This document shows, piece after piece, positions 20,027-30,080 of a stretch of 64,000 bases of DNA. The stretch covers positions 248,001 to 312,000 of the forward strand of contig NZ_CP078088.1 of the NCBI RefSeq assembly GCF_022701175.1. Reading direction: 5' to 3'. Each line of letters opens with the position of its first letter. Within the stretch, counting starts at the first letter, position 1. Under the pieces are notes generated by a model. That model was not told the origin of the DNA. It searched no databases and saw nothing but the letters and a program-made list of their open reading frames with translations. The stretch comes from Allobaculum sp. Allo2 (GTDB lineage Bacteria > Bacillota_I > Bacilli_A > Erysipelotrichales > Erysipelotrichaceae). The translations under genes were made by a program, and so were the position numbers.

Positions 20027-21224
20027 CTAGAACGTCCAGACTTTTTCCTTGCTTCTTGGGCGGGAAGAACCCGTGTCCGAATCCCGGCGGGATCTGGAAG
20101 ACGTTCTGGAGTCTTCTCCTTTTTCCCGGTTTTTCGGCTCTTTCGGCTCTTTCCGTTTTTGCAGCTTTTTCAGCCTGTTCCGGCTGCTGCTCTTGTCCCG
20201 ACTGCGCTTTGGCCGCTTCGGAATCCGGCTTGTTCTGGGAACGGCCGGCCGTTTCCTTTGCGTATTCAGGAAGTCCTGGGTGTACGGACGGTGCGTGCTG
20301 TCGTCATCCCAGCTTTTGCGGTAGAACATCCGATTATCGAGACGCGGATTGCGCTGGGAGAAGGTTCCCGGCTCAGCACTTCCACCGCTTCATGAATCAT
20401 GAACAGGCGGGCATCGAGATTGTCGATGGCACTGAGCGCTTCGGCTTCCGGAATCATCGGCAGAACCGGCGATCCATATTCGTGCTTGCCGTGGTGACTG
20501 AGCACCATGTGCTTGAGCAGCGCTGCTTCCTCGCTGTCTTCCAGACCGAGTTTCATGGCCGCGCGGTCAATATACTGCGCGCCCAGAGAAATGTGACCGA
20601 CCAGATTGCCGGATGTGGAATATTCCGGAACGACCGGATCGGTATATTCTTCGACTTTGGCCGCATCGTGGAGCAGAACGCCCCCGAGCAGCAAGTCGTA
20701 GTTAAGCCATTCGTACAGATCGAGAAGGCTCTGCGCCAGATGCGCCATGGCCAGCGTATGCCAGGCCAGACCGCCCGGGCAGTGATGATGGTTGCGCACG
20801 GCTGCCGGGAACGTGAAGAAGTCTTCCCAGTTTTCATCGAGAACCATGCGAACGATATCGTGAATCGCCTGGCTGGAAATGCCGTCAATCAGACGGTTGA
20901 TTTCTTCTTCCATCGACTGCCGCGGCAGAGGAGCGCTTGGGGTATAGTCGACCGGGTTGCCCTCGATCTGACGAATCGAGAACACGCGCAGCTGCCACGC
21001 GTTGCGGTAGCGCTTGAGTTCGCCGCTCACTTCGACGACCATGCCTTCTTTCCACTGACGGGCTTCTTCTTCGGTCAGATTCCAGTAGCGGGCGTCGAGC
21101 ACGGCGCTGGAATCCTGAAGATCGAAGGAGAGGTAAGGCACGTTTTTATTGCTTCGCCCGATTTCACTGCGGGCGATCAGGCAGGAAAGGTAATATTCCC
21201 TTCCGCAAGAAGTTCACTGATCAT
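20027..21224 (-). CDS. yhaM: 3'-5' exoribonuclease YhaM family, frameshifted, with basic C-terminal tail
   Basis: OB-fold domain (NVPYLSFDLQDSSAVLDARYW) followed by an HD phosphohydrolase domain (NHHHCPGGLAWHTLAMAHLA, LLHDAAKVEEY, HMVLSHHGKHEYGSP), the YhaM/CBF1 arrangement that degrades RNA and ssDNA 3' to 5'. The ATG overlaps the stop of the upstream GT4-RecX gene (ATGA). Two breaks: near 21170 (TTTCC to TTTTCC) and near 20355 (one T), after which LDNRMFYRKSWDDD, the usual family end, appears. A further ~80 residues rich in Arg, Lys and Ser follow, absent from typical ~314-residue YhaM. The frame of this tail is uncertain; another frame is Ala/Glu/Gln-rich. Confidence 0.85.
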
Positions 21225-23191
21225 AAATTTTCACTCTCCAAAAGCTCATCAATATCGGCCCGTTCGAAGCCCTGCCGCAGGCAGTACATCCGGATGCGCT
21301 CTTTTTTCTGTTCGGGCGGTCGGGAAGCGTTCAGCCGCATGGCTTTCGCGAATGCCGCCTGCAGGGCGTTGGCGTCCGCGTCTTCGTCAAAGACCAGCTC
21401 TTCGGCCGCGTCCTTGGCGGCCTCAAACGAATAGCCGCGCGCCATCAGCTTCTGGGTTACCGTTCTTCGGGTTTCCCTGCTGGATTTGGTTTTGATTGTG
21501 CGGGCCAGGCGGCGGGCAGCCTGACCGGCGTTACTGTGTTCTTTTTCCTCGGAAAGACTGGCGCACGCTTCCCGGATAATTTCCCGGTCGATGCCGACTT
21601 TGTACAGACGGGATTCGACCTGCTTGCGGCTCAGACCGCAGGACTGGCAGTAATCCGCTTTTTCCATCGCGTAGCGGCGGTCGTCAATGAGACCGGCGGC
21701 GACCAGTTCATCGGCAGCCTGCTCGGCAATCGGAAGCGGCGCCTTGAGCTTGAGCATGCAGTAGTCGACGGCCTGCTTGCGCGTCATGTCGCGGCCAGCC
21801 AGACGATTTTTGGTTTTATACATGCACCAGTAAAATTTCTGCAGGTCCAGATAGCTGCTGACCAGATAGCCGTCGAGCTTGGTGCCGATGGCGATTTTCA
21901 GATCGTGGAAATCGTCCATGGGCATGAGCAGCTTGACAGGCTCATCGGAAGAATCGCGTTCGAGCGTCAGAAGGATATAGTCGCCGGAAAACTGAATGCG
22001 GCTGACTTCAAACGTGTGCGAGTAGTCTTCAATCGCCTGCCGGTACACGCCTTCCATGGCCGAAGCGAAGTTTTCCGCGGTCATCGGCCGGATTTTCTCC
22101 TGACATTTCTCACGGGCTTCCTCTTTTTGGCGGGATCGAGCGCGATAAACTGTTCAATTTTTACATTCAGTTCTTCCGGGCTGTTGAAGTAAAAGCCGGT
22201 TTTACCTTCTTCCAGCAAATCGTCCAGCACTTCATCACGGCGTCCGAAAACCATGCGGCCGGCAGCCATGGCTTCCAGATACGTCATGCCCTGCGTCTCG
22301 GAGAGAGAGGCGGAAACAAACGCGTCAAACGCCTGATAGTATTTCCCAATGCTGTCGCGGGAGCGGCACCCAGAAAATGAATGCGCTCGCTGCCCGGTCT
22401 TGCAGCAGCATACGCCTTGTAGTAGTCCGCGTCCGGTCCATCGCCGACAACCGCCAGATGAACGTGCGGATTGGAACACGATGAGATCGCATCAATAGGC
22501 ATTTCCAGCGACTTTTCCTTGGCCAGACGGCCAACGAAGACGAGAATGACTGCTTCGGGATCCTCACTCACCCGAGCACGAATGGCACGGACTTCCTCGT
22601 CCTGCGGATCAATGTCGGTAAACCGGCTTAAATCCAGACCGGTCGGAATAACGTAAATCGGCGCGAGCACACCGTATTCAATAAGCGCTTCGCGCGTTTT
22701 TCACTCGGCGCCACCACTGCCTGCACATTGTTGCAGACTTTGCGGCTGGCCGCCTTGATGGCGTCCTTGGAAAAGCGGTCGATCTTTTCGTTGCCGCGCG
22801 GATTGATGTAGTGGGTATAGTCGGTAAACATCGTATGGTACGTTTCGACCAGAGGGATGGACAGCGTCTTGGCCATGTGCTGTCCGTACAGGCCGACGCC
22901 AAAATTGGTCTGCAGATGAATCACATCCAGATTCATCTCTTCAATATAGGCGGCAGCACCCAGATTGATGGGAGAAGAGACCTTATAGCCGTAAAGACTT
23001 TTGAGCCGGAATCCCGGAAGACGCAGAATGCCGTCCTCATAGTCGATTTTGGTTCCGGCGTGGTTTGTGATCACAAAAACCGTATGGCCGGCCTTTTCGA
23101 GGGCGTTTTTCAGCGTCACCGTCGAACTGACCACACCGTTAATATCCGGTACATACGTATCACTGACCAGTGCGATTCTCATTTTCCTCAT
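21221..23191 (-). CDS. fused family-4 glycosyltransferase and RecX, frameshifted
   Basis: After repair, one 657-residue frame. Residues 1-~400 form a GT-B glycosyltransferase of the diacylglycerol glucosyltransferase type: MRIALVSDTYVPDINGVVSS, FVITNHAG, LVETYHTMFTDYTHY, VFVGRLAKEKS, and the EX7E-like ASLSETQGMTYLEAMA. Residues ~430-657 are RecX: FHDLKIAIGTKLD, then three-helix repeats such as AADELVAAGLIDDRRYA and KLMARGYSFEAAKDAAEEL. Breaks: near 22703 (A6 as A5), 22362 (C4 as C3) and 22121 (A6 as A5). The last one separates the two domains; repairing it reads DPAKKEEAREKCQEKIRP straight into MTAENFASAMEGVYRQAIEDY. Without repair, recX would start at 22084 with no good ribosome site. The stop overlaps the yhaM start. 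Confidence 0.8.
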
Positions 23192-23575
23192 CCTTTCCTG
23201 AATTTCTATTTCTCAAGATTTCTATTTCTCAGAATTTCGGTTTCGAAAACCTTCTATTTCAAAAAGTTTCTGTTTCTCTAAACGTATCTATCGTCTTAAT
23301 GTCTGATCGGCGAACACCCCGAAGAAAGGGGTCTGCGTCTTAGTGGGTGCGGGCCATTTTTCAAATTCCCGCTTTTCTCATGCATACGGTGTGTGCACGG
23401 GTGCCGCCGGGCAACTCCGCATGCACGCCTTTTGTATCGGTTTTTCTGGGATTTCTTCTTTTACAGTTTACCTGTACAAAAGTGTATTCAGCTAACGATT
23501 ATACGCCTTGTCCACGGCAAAGCGCCCAGAAAAAAGCCGCTTGTGATCCGAAATCGCAGGCGGCTTACACGCTGT
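23192..23575. other. intergenic stretch with short pyrimidine-rich repeats
   Basis: Directly before the GT4-RecX gene, positions 23204-23280 hold irregular repeats of GATTTCTATTTCTC on the plus strand. An ACCCC/GGGGT hairpin lies near 23314. No gene is supported. Confidence 0.5.
23529..23566 (-). terminator. terminator of flippase gene
   Basis: Minus strand: AAGCCGCC and GCGGCTT arms, followed by TTTTTT (plus-strand A-run 23530-23535). Confidence 0.8.
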
Positions 23576-24868
23576 TCAGATTCCAGGTTCGATCTTTGCG
23601 CAGGGCGCATCCGATGCCGAAAGCGCGGAGGGCAAAGATACGATGGACATGTTCCGAGTTTTGCCGGCATCCCCTTGCGGCGTTGCCGGCTCGCTGCCCG
23701 AAGAAGATTCCGTGTTCAAAGCAGGCGTTTCGGTCTTCGAATCGAGGTCTGGATCGGCTTTTTCCGAATCCGGACGGACATTCGATTCGGCTTTTGCCTC
23801 TCCATCGCCGCTCGATGAAAGATCCGCTGAAATTTCGCTGAGCTTTTCCTTTTCTTCTTTGGCGGTCATGCGGTTTTTGAAAATCATGAACACCAGCGCC
23901 CCGCCAATTACAGGGATGTAATAGGAAGCAAAGCGCCATATGAGAAGCACGGCACCGGTCAGCTTTCCAAGCATGCCGGAAAAAGCATCGTAAAGAACAC
24001 TTCTGTACCGCCGCTTGCGCCGGGCAGGGGAACAAAGCTGTTGGCCATCGTGACAAAGGAAGCCAGCGCCATGGTATCGATCAGCTGATCGATCGACAGC
24101 GGGATGCCCAGGGCAATCGCCACCAGATACGGCAGGGAGAAGTACATCGTCAGACGAACGAAGTTGACGAGAGCGGTTTTCAGAACAAGCGTCTTGTTTT
24201 TAGAGAGACTGCGGATCTGCTCGGTAAAGCCGGTCACCTGTTCCATCCAGATGCTGACCTGCTCTTCCGGATTTTTAATCAGATGCAGCTTCGAAAGCCA
24301 AATGGGAAGCTTGCCGGAAAGCCAGATATACATTTTGGAAACAGCGCGAGGGTATACAGCGCTGCGATGACGACCAGATTGACCAGATAGCCCGCGGCAA
24401 CGATCCACACCCACGCATTGAGATTGACGTAGTGCGTAAAGCGGAAGATGAACAGAAGCGTCACGTAAATCATCATGACGGTCTGATAAATAATGAAATC
24501 TGCCCAGAGCAGTCCCACGCTGTCGCTGTAGGAAAAGCCCTGCTTTTTCAGGACGTAAACCTGACCGAACTGGCCGCCGGTTGAAGACGGCGTAATTCCC
24601 GCAAAGAACGTTCCCGTAAACGCGACGACGGTTCCCTGCTTGAGCGAATAATTCTTTTGGTAATGTCTTGCCAGAACCATGTAGCCCGCGCCGATCACGA
24701 CGTTGATGGCCAGGCCCCACCCCAGAACAAAAATCAGGGAGAAAATATTCATCTGCGCGATGGCGGCGACAATCTGACTGAAGTTGTCTTTCAGCGCAAA
24801 ATACATCGCCACAACGGTTACCGCGACAATCAGAAGAATATTCCAGAAGACTTTTTATTCGGGCGCAT
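23576..24868 (-). CDS. lysylphosphatidylglycerol synthase TM-region (YbhN-type) flippase, frameshifted
   Basis: Polytopic membrane protein of 431 residues after correction, UPF0104/LPG-synthase-TM family. Family blocks are visible: GWGLAINVVIGAGYMVLARHY, FTGTFFAGITPSSTGGQFGQVYVL and NSFVPLPGASGGTEVFFTML. The C-terminal ~90 residues are a hydrophilic Ser/Glu/Asp-rich tail. Breaks near 24852 (A6 as A5, MRPNKKVFWNILL), 24332 (one base) and 23977 (T6 as T5). The start overlaps the stop of the upstream glycosyltransferase by 14 bases. With the two GTs it probably moves or makes glycolipid anchors for lipoteichoic acid (inferred). Confidence 0.82.
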
Positions 24869-25924
24869 GTGCGGGCTCCTTTGGAGTCTCGAATTTTTCC
24901 TTCCACGCATCCACATAAAATTTTCGCCAGAGATCCAGCACGTGTTCGCGGGAATAGAATTCGGATAAGTGATCGCTCTTGTGCGACCAGAAGGTGTACA
25001 GCTCTTCGTTGTTTTTCAGAGCGGAGAGCAGTTCGCAAAACTCTTCGTTGGAATTGCCCCGCAGATAGTCGTCAAAGAGGATATCCCGGTACAGATCCAG
25101 ATCCCGGGTAACCAGCGGCAGCGACAGATTGACTGCCTCCAGAATGGTCATCGGGAAAAGCTCGTTATAGCTGGGGATGAACAGAACATCCGCCATGTTG
25201 TAAATCCGGACCATTTCTTCCCGCTCGACAATGCCGGTAAAGGTCACGTTGGCTGGCGGATTGTCCATCATTTTCTTCAGTTCTTCGTAGCCTTCGGTCA
25301 TTGGACCAAAGGAGAAGCCGCCGGCCCAGACAAACTGGGCATCAGGCATGGCTTTCGCCGTGGCGACGAAGTCCTGCACGCCTTTGCGCGTCTGCACCTG
25401 GCCGCAGCCGAGAATGACAAAATCATCCGGCTTCAGCCCGTAGCGCTGGCGCATTTCGAGACGGTCGGCCTCGGGCAGGCGATGGAATTTTTCCTTGGAA
25501 ACATAGTTCGGAATGTAATAAATTTTCGATCGGTCAATTCCGTATTTTTCCAGTTCCTTAATAAAGGAAGGGTTGACCACGACGAGGCGGTCGGCGGAAT
25601 TGTAAAAATTGATAATGTATTTTTCGGCCGTCGGATAAAGGAACTCTGGAATTTTCAGCGATTCCTCCAGGGTATCGGGGAGAAAATGGCAGTAAGCAAT
25701 ATTGGCGGACCTTTTGTTTTTCAGGCGGATCAGAAACGCGGGATCCAGCGTATGAAAATGCTGGATATCCGGATTCGATGTCCACTTGTTGATTTCCACG
25801 TCAAAAGGTCGGAAGCTCCTTCCTGAATCAGGCGAACCTGCTCCTCATAGGCGCTTCCCACACCCTGACCGGCTACTGAGTCGGCACTCGAGAACATGGT
25901 GATCAGTAATTTGTCTTGCTTCAT
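24855..25924 (-). CDS. family-4 glycosyltransferase, frameshifted
   Basis: 356 residues after correction. N-terminus LLITMFSSADSVAGQGVGSAYEEQV; acceptor-side HFHTLDPAFLIR; donor-domain ILGCGQVQTRKGVQDFVATA; and the nucleotide-sugar EX7E region SYNELFPMTILEAVN. This resembles the second (processive or diglucosyl) glucosyltransferase of glycolipid synthesis. The break near 25803 is T4 where T5 gives ASDLFDVEINKWTSN. GGAGG precedes the start. First gene of a minus-strand run that continues to yhaM. Confidence 0.85.
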
Positions 25925-26251
25925 AGTCAGGTTTCCTCCGTTCGATTATAGCACAGGCCCTTTTCCCCTTTTGGGCCGACCGAAGCGCTTCATGCGCCCG
26001 TCCTGGCTTTAAAAAACGCGTCTGAAATCCCCTCTTCGGATTTCAAATGCATTGTACCTGTAAAGCCGCCTGAAAAAGGACTTACCGTTCTGTAATAAGA
26101 GAAAGTTAAGAACCTTGCCTTCATGTCATCGGGTAATTTTAGCGAATATTTTTCTTTTGTGCGCTGAGTGTACCCCAGATTGTTCATACAGCCCAAAAAA
26201 TAAAGCCGGCTTGCTCCGGCTCTACTCAAGAAAGTTTTTAAAGAAAGGGAA

Positions 26252-26338
26252 TATGATTGTGAAGCGAGCTGTTCTACTGCTCACCTGTATCTTAGCATTC
26301 TCGTTTCTCCCCGTACGTCTCATGCCCGGTTAAAACGT
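26252..26338 (+). CDS. possible small secreted peptide, uncertain
   Basis: AAAGAAAGGGAAT precedes ATG at 26252. The frame as read gives 26 residues (MIVKRAVLLLTCILAFSFLP…), which look like a signal peptide, then stops at 26332. With one extra C in the CCCC at 26314 the frame extends to a 36-residue product with an SHA-type cleavage site and a short cationic tail RLKRFILNLFK, ending near 26360. Either a truncated secreted gene or a genuine micropeptide. Confidence 0.25.
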
Positions 26339-26492
26339 TTCATTCTCAATCTTTTTAAATGATATATTTGAACGAATTTCATATTTTACAATCCGATTCA
26401 ATTGATATGCCCGGGTCAATGGATTCTGCAGCGTACACCGTGGAGAGCGCGAGCTGCTCCCGCTTTCTTCTGAGAAACAGCCGGCTAAAAAG

Positions 26493-26518
26493 AAAAGCAG
26501 GACGGCTCCTGCTTTTTC
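26493..26518. terminator. terminator near EIIA-like gene
   Basis: AAAAGCAGGA / TCCTGCTTTT with loop CGGC; runs of A and T on both sides allow action in both directions. Confidence 0.8.
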
Positions 26519-26578
26519 GTTTTCCATTTGTGATTTTCAGCTGTCCCGACAACTATGGATCGGGTCAGGATGGATGAC

Positions 26579-26977
26579 CTAGATGCCGATCGGGGTGAGT
26601 CCGCTGCGGCCTTCGGCGAGAAGAACCTGACTGAGTTCACCATCGGAAGCGATCTGATCTTTATAGCGCAGCGCCGCGCTCACGCAGGGGACGTTGGCGC
26701 CGGCGATAATGAACATGCGTTCGATCATGTGCCGCTTTTCGAGAATAAGCCACGCTTCCTGCATGGCCTTGGACATGGCAGCATCGCACAGAATCAGCAG
26801 CGAGTCCTTGTTGTGGACGGTGTTGCAGATGGAATCCATCGTCTGCCGTATGCGATCCACATTATCGCCTGGAATGGCGAACGTATCTTCATCCGCTTCC
26901 AGACCGGTAATGGCCAGCGTGCTGTCCAGCAGCGCCGGACCAAATGAGCCTTCCCCTAAAAGGATCAGTTTCCTCAT
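26579..26977 (-). CDS. PTS EIIA-mannose-like protein, probably not phosphorylatable
   Basis: 132 residues resembling the mannose/fructose EIIA fold: LILLGEGSFGPALLDSTLAI at the position of the phospho-histidine loop, SLLILCDAAMSKAMQEA and MFIIAGANVPCVSAAL. In true EIIA-Man domains a His stands in the first loop (…HG.fA…); here the loop is GEGSFGPA with no His. The start overlaps the stop of the upstream membrane-protein gene (ATGA). It may be a regulatory or catalytically dead relative. Complete. Confidence 0.65.
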   Translation of the reverse strand: MRKLILLGEGSFGPALLDSTLAITGLEADEDTFAIPGDNVDRIRQTMDSICNTVHNKDSLLILCDAAMSKAMQEAWLILEKRHMIERMFIIAGANVPCVSAALRYKDQIASDGELSQVLLAEGRSGLTPIGI

Positions 26978-27563
26978 TGCGCATCTCTCTTTCTGCGGGC
27001 TTCCAGACGGCGTTCCTTACGGGACTTGGGAGCGGATTTTTCTCTTCTTTCCATTTCTCCCATTCTTCCATCGTCCAGGCAGCCATTTTCTTGCTGACGG
27101 CAAGCTCCTTGGCGTTTGTCAGATAAATCATGCTCGATTTGAACCAGCCCTTGGCCGGTTTTATGGCGCGAATGTTCTTGAAACGGATCAGATCCGCTTC
27201 ATACAAAATGGCATCCGGCGTAAGGACAATCGTACCGTCGCAGAGCGCTTCGCCAAACATGGCTGCCGCAAAGACCGCCAGACCAAAATAGACGATCGCC
27301 TGCGAATAGCGGGTTTCTTCCACCGCTTCGCTTGCGGCCGGCATGACCAGAATCATGATGCCTAGACCGATACATGCCGCGAACATCGCCGCATACATCC
27401 AGATGCGAACTGTCCCCACATGGACTTCCTTCGCATTCTGATGCGTCTTCAGTACGTGTTCTCTCATTTTTCTGGACTGAAAATAAAGCTTCCAGTTTGT
27501 GTAGCCCGTAAATCCGCCCATGCCGACGAGAAGAGCTGCGATAATCCAGAAGAAAATATCCAT
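26974..27563 (-). CDS. membrane protein with PH-like cytoplasmic domain, frameshifted
   Basis: Starts MDIFFWIIAALLVGMGGFTGY with an N-terminal membrane helix, followed by two more near residues 55-110 and a soluble part (GTIVLTPDAILYEADLIRFKNI) similar to small bacterial PH-like domains. The break near 27035 is A5 where A6 gives EEKKSAPKSRKERRLEARRKRDAQ. This ends at 26974 and overlaps the next start. 196 residues. Function unknown; translationally coupled to the EIIA-like gene. Confidence 0.7.
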
Positions 27564-27781
27564 TTCGTTTCCACCTCAGTTTTCCGTTTTCAGGATTTTA
27601 AAACCCTGCTGTTTTTCTTTTTCTTAACGTTTTTATTTTATCCATCGAATCAGAGGATCTGACTTTTGGAATGTATATTCGATATCTTATCAGTGATCGG
27701 CTTACAATGCTTCGATTCATCCTGTTTCCTTTCGAAAAGAACGGGAAGTAAAAGGCTGTTCGCCTGCGAAGGAGGAAATTT

Positions 27782-28275
27782 ATGAAGGATCATTCGAGAT
27801 CGTACGAAAAGACGATTGAATTCATCAATACGCACAACCCGTTTCTCAAGGAAAACGGACTGGCGATTACGGCGCTCAGTGACGGACACGCGTGCGCTGA
27901 ACTGAACGCCACGGCTTCGCTGATCAACATTTACGGCATGGTCCATGGCGGTGTCCTGGCCACGCTGGCGGACATGGCTGCCGGCGTCTGCGCCACCGCG
28001 GATGGCGGGCAGGTTGTGACACTCAGTTCATCCATGAACTGCCTTTCGGCTGCTAAACCCGGCCGGCTTACGGCTGAGGCGAGCCGCATTCACGCCGGCA
28101 AGTCGACGGGGGTCTATACGGTAGAAATCTTTGATGAAACCGGCAAACGCATCGCTCAGGGCACGTTTACCATGTTTTTCTTCACGACAAGTTTCAGGGA
28201 TTCTCAGTTTTACAGGAAAACGAAAAGCGTTTCGGATCCGAGCCTGATCCAGAATCCAGTTCGGATCCAGAATAA
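27782..28275 (+). CDS. PaaI-type hotdog thioesterase, frameshifted near C-terminus
   Basis: Hydrolyses acyl- or aryl-CoA thioesters. HNPFLKENGLAITALSDGHA and the active-site helix MVHGGVLATLADMAAGVCATA are typical, as are the strand LSSSMNCL and the GTFTMFF end. As read, the frame continues to 28456 through antisense of the next gene. Adding one T near 28175 (T5 to T6) gives FTMFFLHDKFQG and a stop at 28273. That is a 164-residue product with an acidic tail and is preferred. AAGGAGG precedes the start. Confidence 0.85.
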
Positions 28276-28292
28276 AACCAAAAATGCTGCTT

Positions 28293-29654
28293 TCAGCGGG
28301 CACCGTTGTCCTCGCGGGAAAGCAGCATTTTCAGTGTGCGTACGAGCAGCGTCAGGTCGAGCCACGTACTCCAGTTGTGGTAGTAGTACGAATCGAGTTC
28401 GAGACGCCGTTCAAAATCGACATTGGAACGGCCATGGGTCTGCCACATGCCGGTAATGCCAGGCTTGGTCTGAATGATGTCCTCGTAATGGCCATCCATA
28501 TCTTTCTGTTCTCTTGGAAGGTACGGACGCGGTCCGATCAGTGACATGTCGCCTTTAAGAACGTTGATAAACTGCGGAAACTCATCAACATTTTTTCTGC
28601 GCAGACGATCCCAGGCCGGAATGATGCGCGGATCGTGTTCGAGCTTCTTGTTCTTTTCATATTCTTCCCGCAGTTTCGGATCCTTTTTCAGCATGTCTTC
28701 GAGAACTTCATCCGCGTTCATGACCATGGAACGGTATTTGTAAATTTTAAAGAGCTTGCCGTCCTTGCCGATCCGCTCCTGCGAAAAGAAAATCGGCCCT
28801 TCATTATGGTATTTGCGGTTGACGTGCCAGACGTAAATCGTCATGGGAAGCAAAAGCAGCACGCCGGGAATGGCAGCCAGAATGTCGACCATGCGCTTGA
28901 ACGCCTTCTGCGCCCACGTCATTTTTCCGCTGGCGGTGGAAATCATCAGCTGCCCGTCAAAATCATCGATTGTCGTCGCAAAATTGATCTGCCCGTCCAT
29001 GACGGGGATGTACTTGATTTTCTTGACGCATTTCTGAATGCGGTTCATCAGCTTTTTGAGCGCCGGGACCGGTACAAATTCATCGGCCACAATGACCGTT
29101 GAAATTTTCTTCTGGCGAATCTGGCTTTCGAGTTCGCTTAACGGGTAAATGCCGACCGACTTCTGGACGGCTTCGGGCAGCTCGATTTTTTCATCGGGCG
29201 AAAGACGGATAAAGCCACGCACGTCGAGCAGCGAAAAACGGTTGTGCTTGCAGACGTCGTAGACATTGGCCGCAATCTCGCCCGTGCCGACGATCAGAAC
29301 GTTTTCCTTCACGAATTTCCAGAAGATCAGGTGGGCGTAGCGGTTGATAAGCAGCACGCCGATCAGACTCAGAACCAAATACAGAACAAGCCAGCCAAAA
29401 CTTGCCCACGTCAGATCGCACAAGGAAAAGAGAAGCAGGTCAACCAGAAAAATTCCGATATACGCCTGCGCGATATAGCGGACTTCATCCCAGATAAGAA
29501 ACGCCTTATGACGGTAGCGGCCGCAAATCCAGTTGATGATGATGTAGGCCAGAAGCATCTTGACTTTCATCGGGCTGGTAAAGGGCAGAAAGAACACGAG
29601 AAAAAGATTCCAGAGGACTTCTGCGATCAGTTTGATTTTGCCAAGTCGGGTCAT
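28293..29654 (-). CDS. undecaprenyl-phosphate sugar-1-phosphate transferase (WbaP/WcaJ type)
   Basis: 453 residues. Four N-terminal membrane helices, a CoA-binding-like Rossmann region (ENVLIVGTGEIAANVYDVC), then a membrane re-entrant helix (KRMVDILAAIPGVLLLLPM) and the catalytic domain with GPIFFSQERIGKDGKLFKIYKYRSM, RKNVDEFPQFINVLKGDMSLIGPRP and KPGITGMWQ. It initiates exopolysaccharide or capsule repeat units by loading a hexose-1-phosphate on undecaprenyl phosphate. The start at 29654 follows AAAGGAAAG; a longer frame lacks such a site. Divergent from the flippase gene. Complete. Confidence 0.93.
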   Translation of the reverse strand: MTRLGKIKLIAEVLWNLFLVFFLPFTSPMKVKMLLAYIIINWICGRYRHKAFLIWDEVRYIAQAYIGIFLVDLLLFSLCDLTWASFGWLVLYLVLSLIGVLLINRYAHLIFWKFVKENVLIVGTGEIAANVYDVCKHNRFSLLDVRGFIRLSPDEKIELPEAVQKSVGIYPLSELESQIRQKKISTVIVADEFVPVPALKKLMNRIQKCVKKIKYIPVMDGQINFATTIDDFDGQLMISTASGKMTWAQKAFKRMVDILAAIPGVLLLLPMTIYVWHVNRKYHNEGPIFFSQERIGKDGKLFKIYKYRSMVMNADEVLEDMLKKDPKLREEYEKNKKLEHDPRIIPAWDRLRRKNVDEFPQFINVLKGDMSLIGPRPYLPREQKDMDGHYEDIIQTKPGITGMWQTHGRSNVDFERRLELDSYYYHNWSTWLDLTLLVRTLKMLLSREDNGAR

Positions 29655-30080
29655 CTTTTTCTTTCCTTTCTGTTCACGCAACTGCGTACATTCACACAGG
29701 CGTTTGCACGGGTATTTTCGCACGCCTTTCTGCTCGCATGCCCCGGAAATCTGCGTTCCGGGCCGCAGGCCGGAGGGATTTACCTGTGTATTTTTTAGTC
29801 TAGCCTGTCTATTTTCGCATGGCCAAATGTACAGACCATGCGGAATTGTCTATTATGTACTATCATAACGTCGGTTTTTTCGCCTCGTTTTTAGATGCCC
29901 GGGCATTTCTGCCCGTCTAAGTTTTCCTCAGGTATATGGAAAAAGCAGAAAAACTTTATTTTTACGGCGTTTCAGAGAGCTCGAACCGATTCGAGCTTTC
30001 TTTCTATGCGTTTGTGTGCCATCGGCTCACGGTGCATTCTGCACCATGTGCATCTGAAATTCTGAAGAAAGGATCCTTCC
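29655..30080. promoter_or_regulatory. divergent regulatory region of polysaccharide locus
   Basis: About 430 bases between the sugar transferase and the flippase gene. Inverted repeats: CCCGGAA/TTCCGGG at 29742, CGCATGG/CCATGCG at 29817-29843, and AGCTCGAA/TTCGAGCT with loop CCGA at 29977-29996, followed by TTTC, which could be an attenuator in the flippase leader. Promoters for both directions must lie here, but no near-consensus pair stands out. Confidence 0.5.

Larger units (their letters stand above)
25925..26578. other. intergenic stretch with terminators and a possible micropeptide
   Basis: About 650 bases. It holds an AGCCGG/CCGGCT hairpin at 26201-26222, the candidate small secreted peptide at 26252 and a strong terminator at 26493. 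Base composition is more AT-rich than flanking genes. No other gene is supported. Confidence 0.5.

Noticed and set aside
20020..21495. Long plus-strand open frame opposite yhaM and recX
   Set aside because: No domain match; it arises as the antisense of two genes with clear OB, HD and RecX features.
23204..23280. CRISPR-like repeat
   Set aside because: The units are short, irregular and adjacent without spacers; no cas genes are present.
28276..28456. Long C-terminal extension of the thioesterase
   Set aside because: It is antisense to the sugar transferase and is explained by one missing T; the corrected frame stops at 28275.
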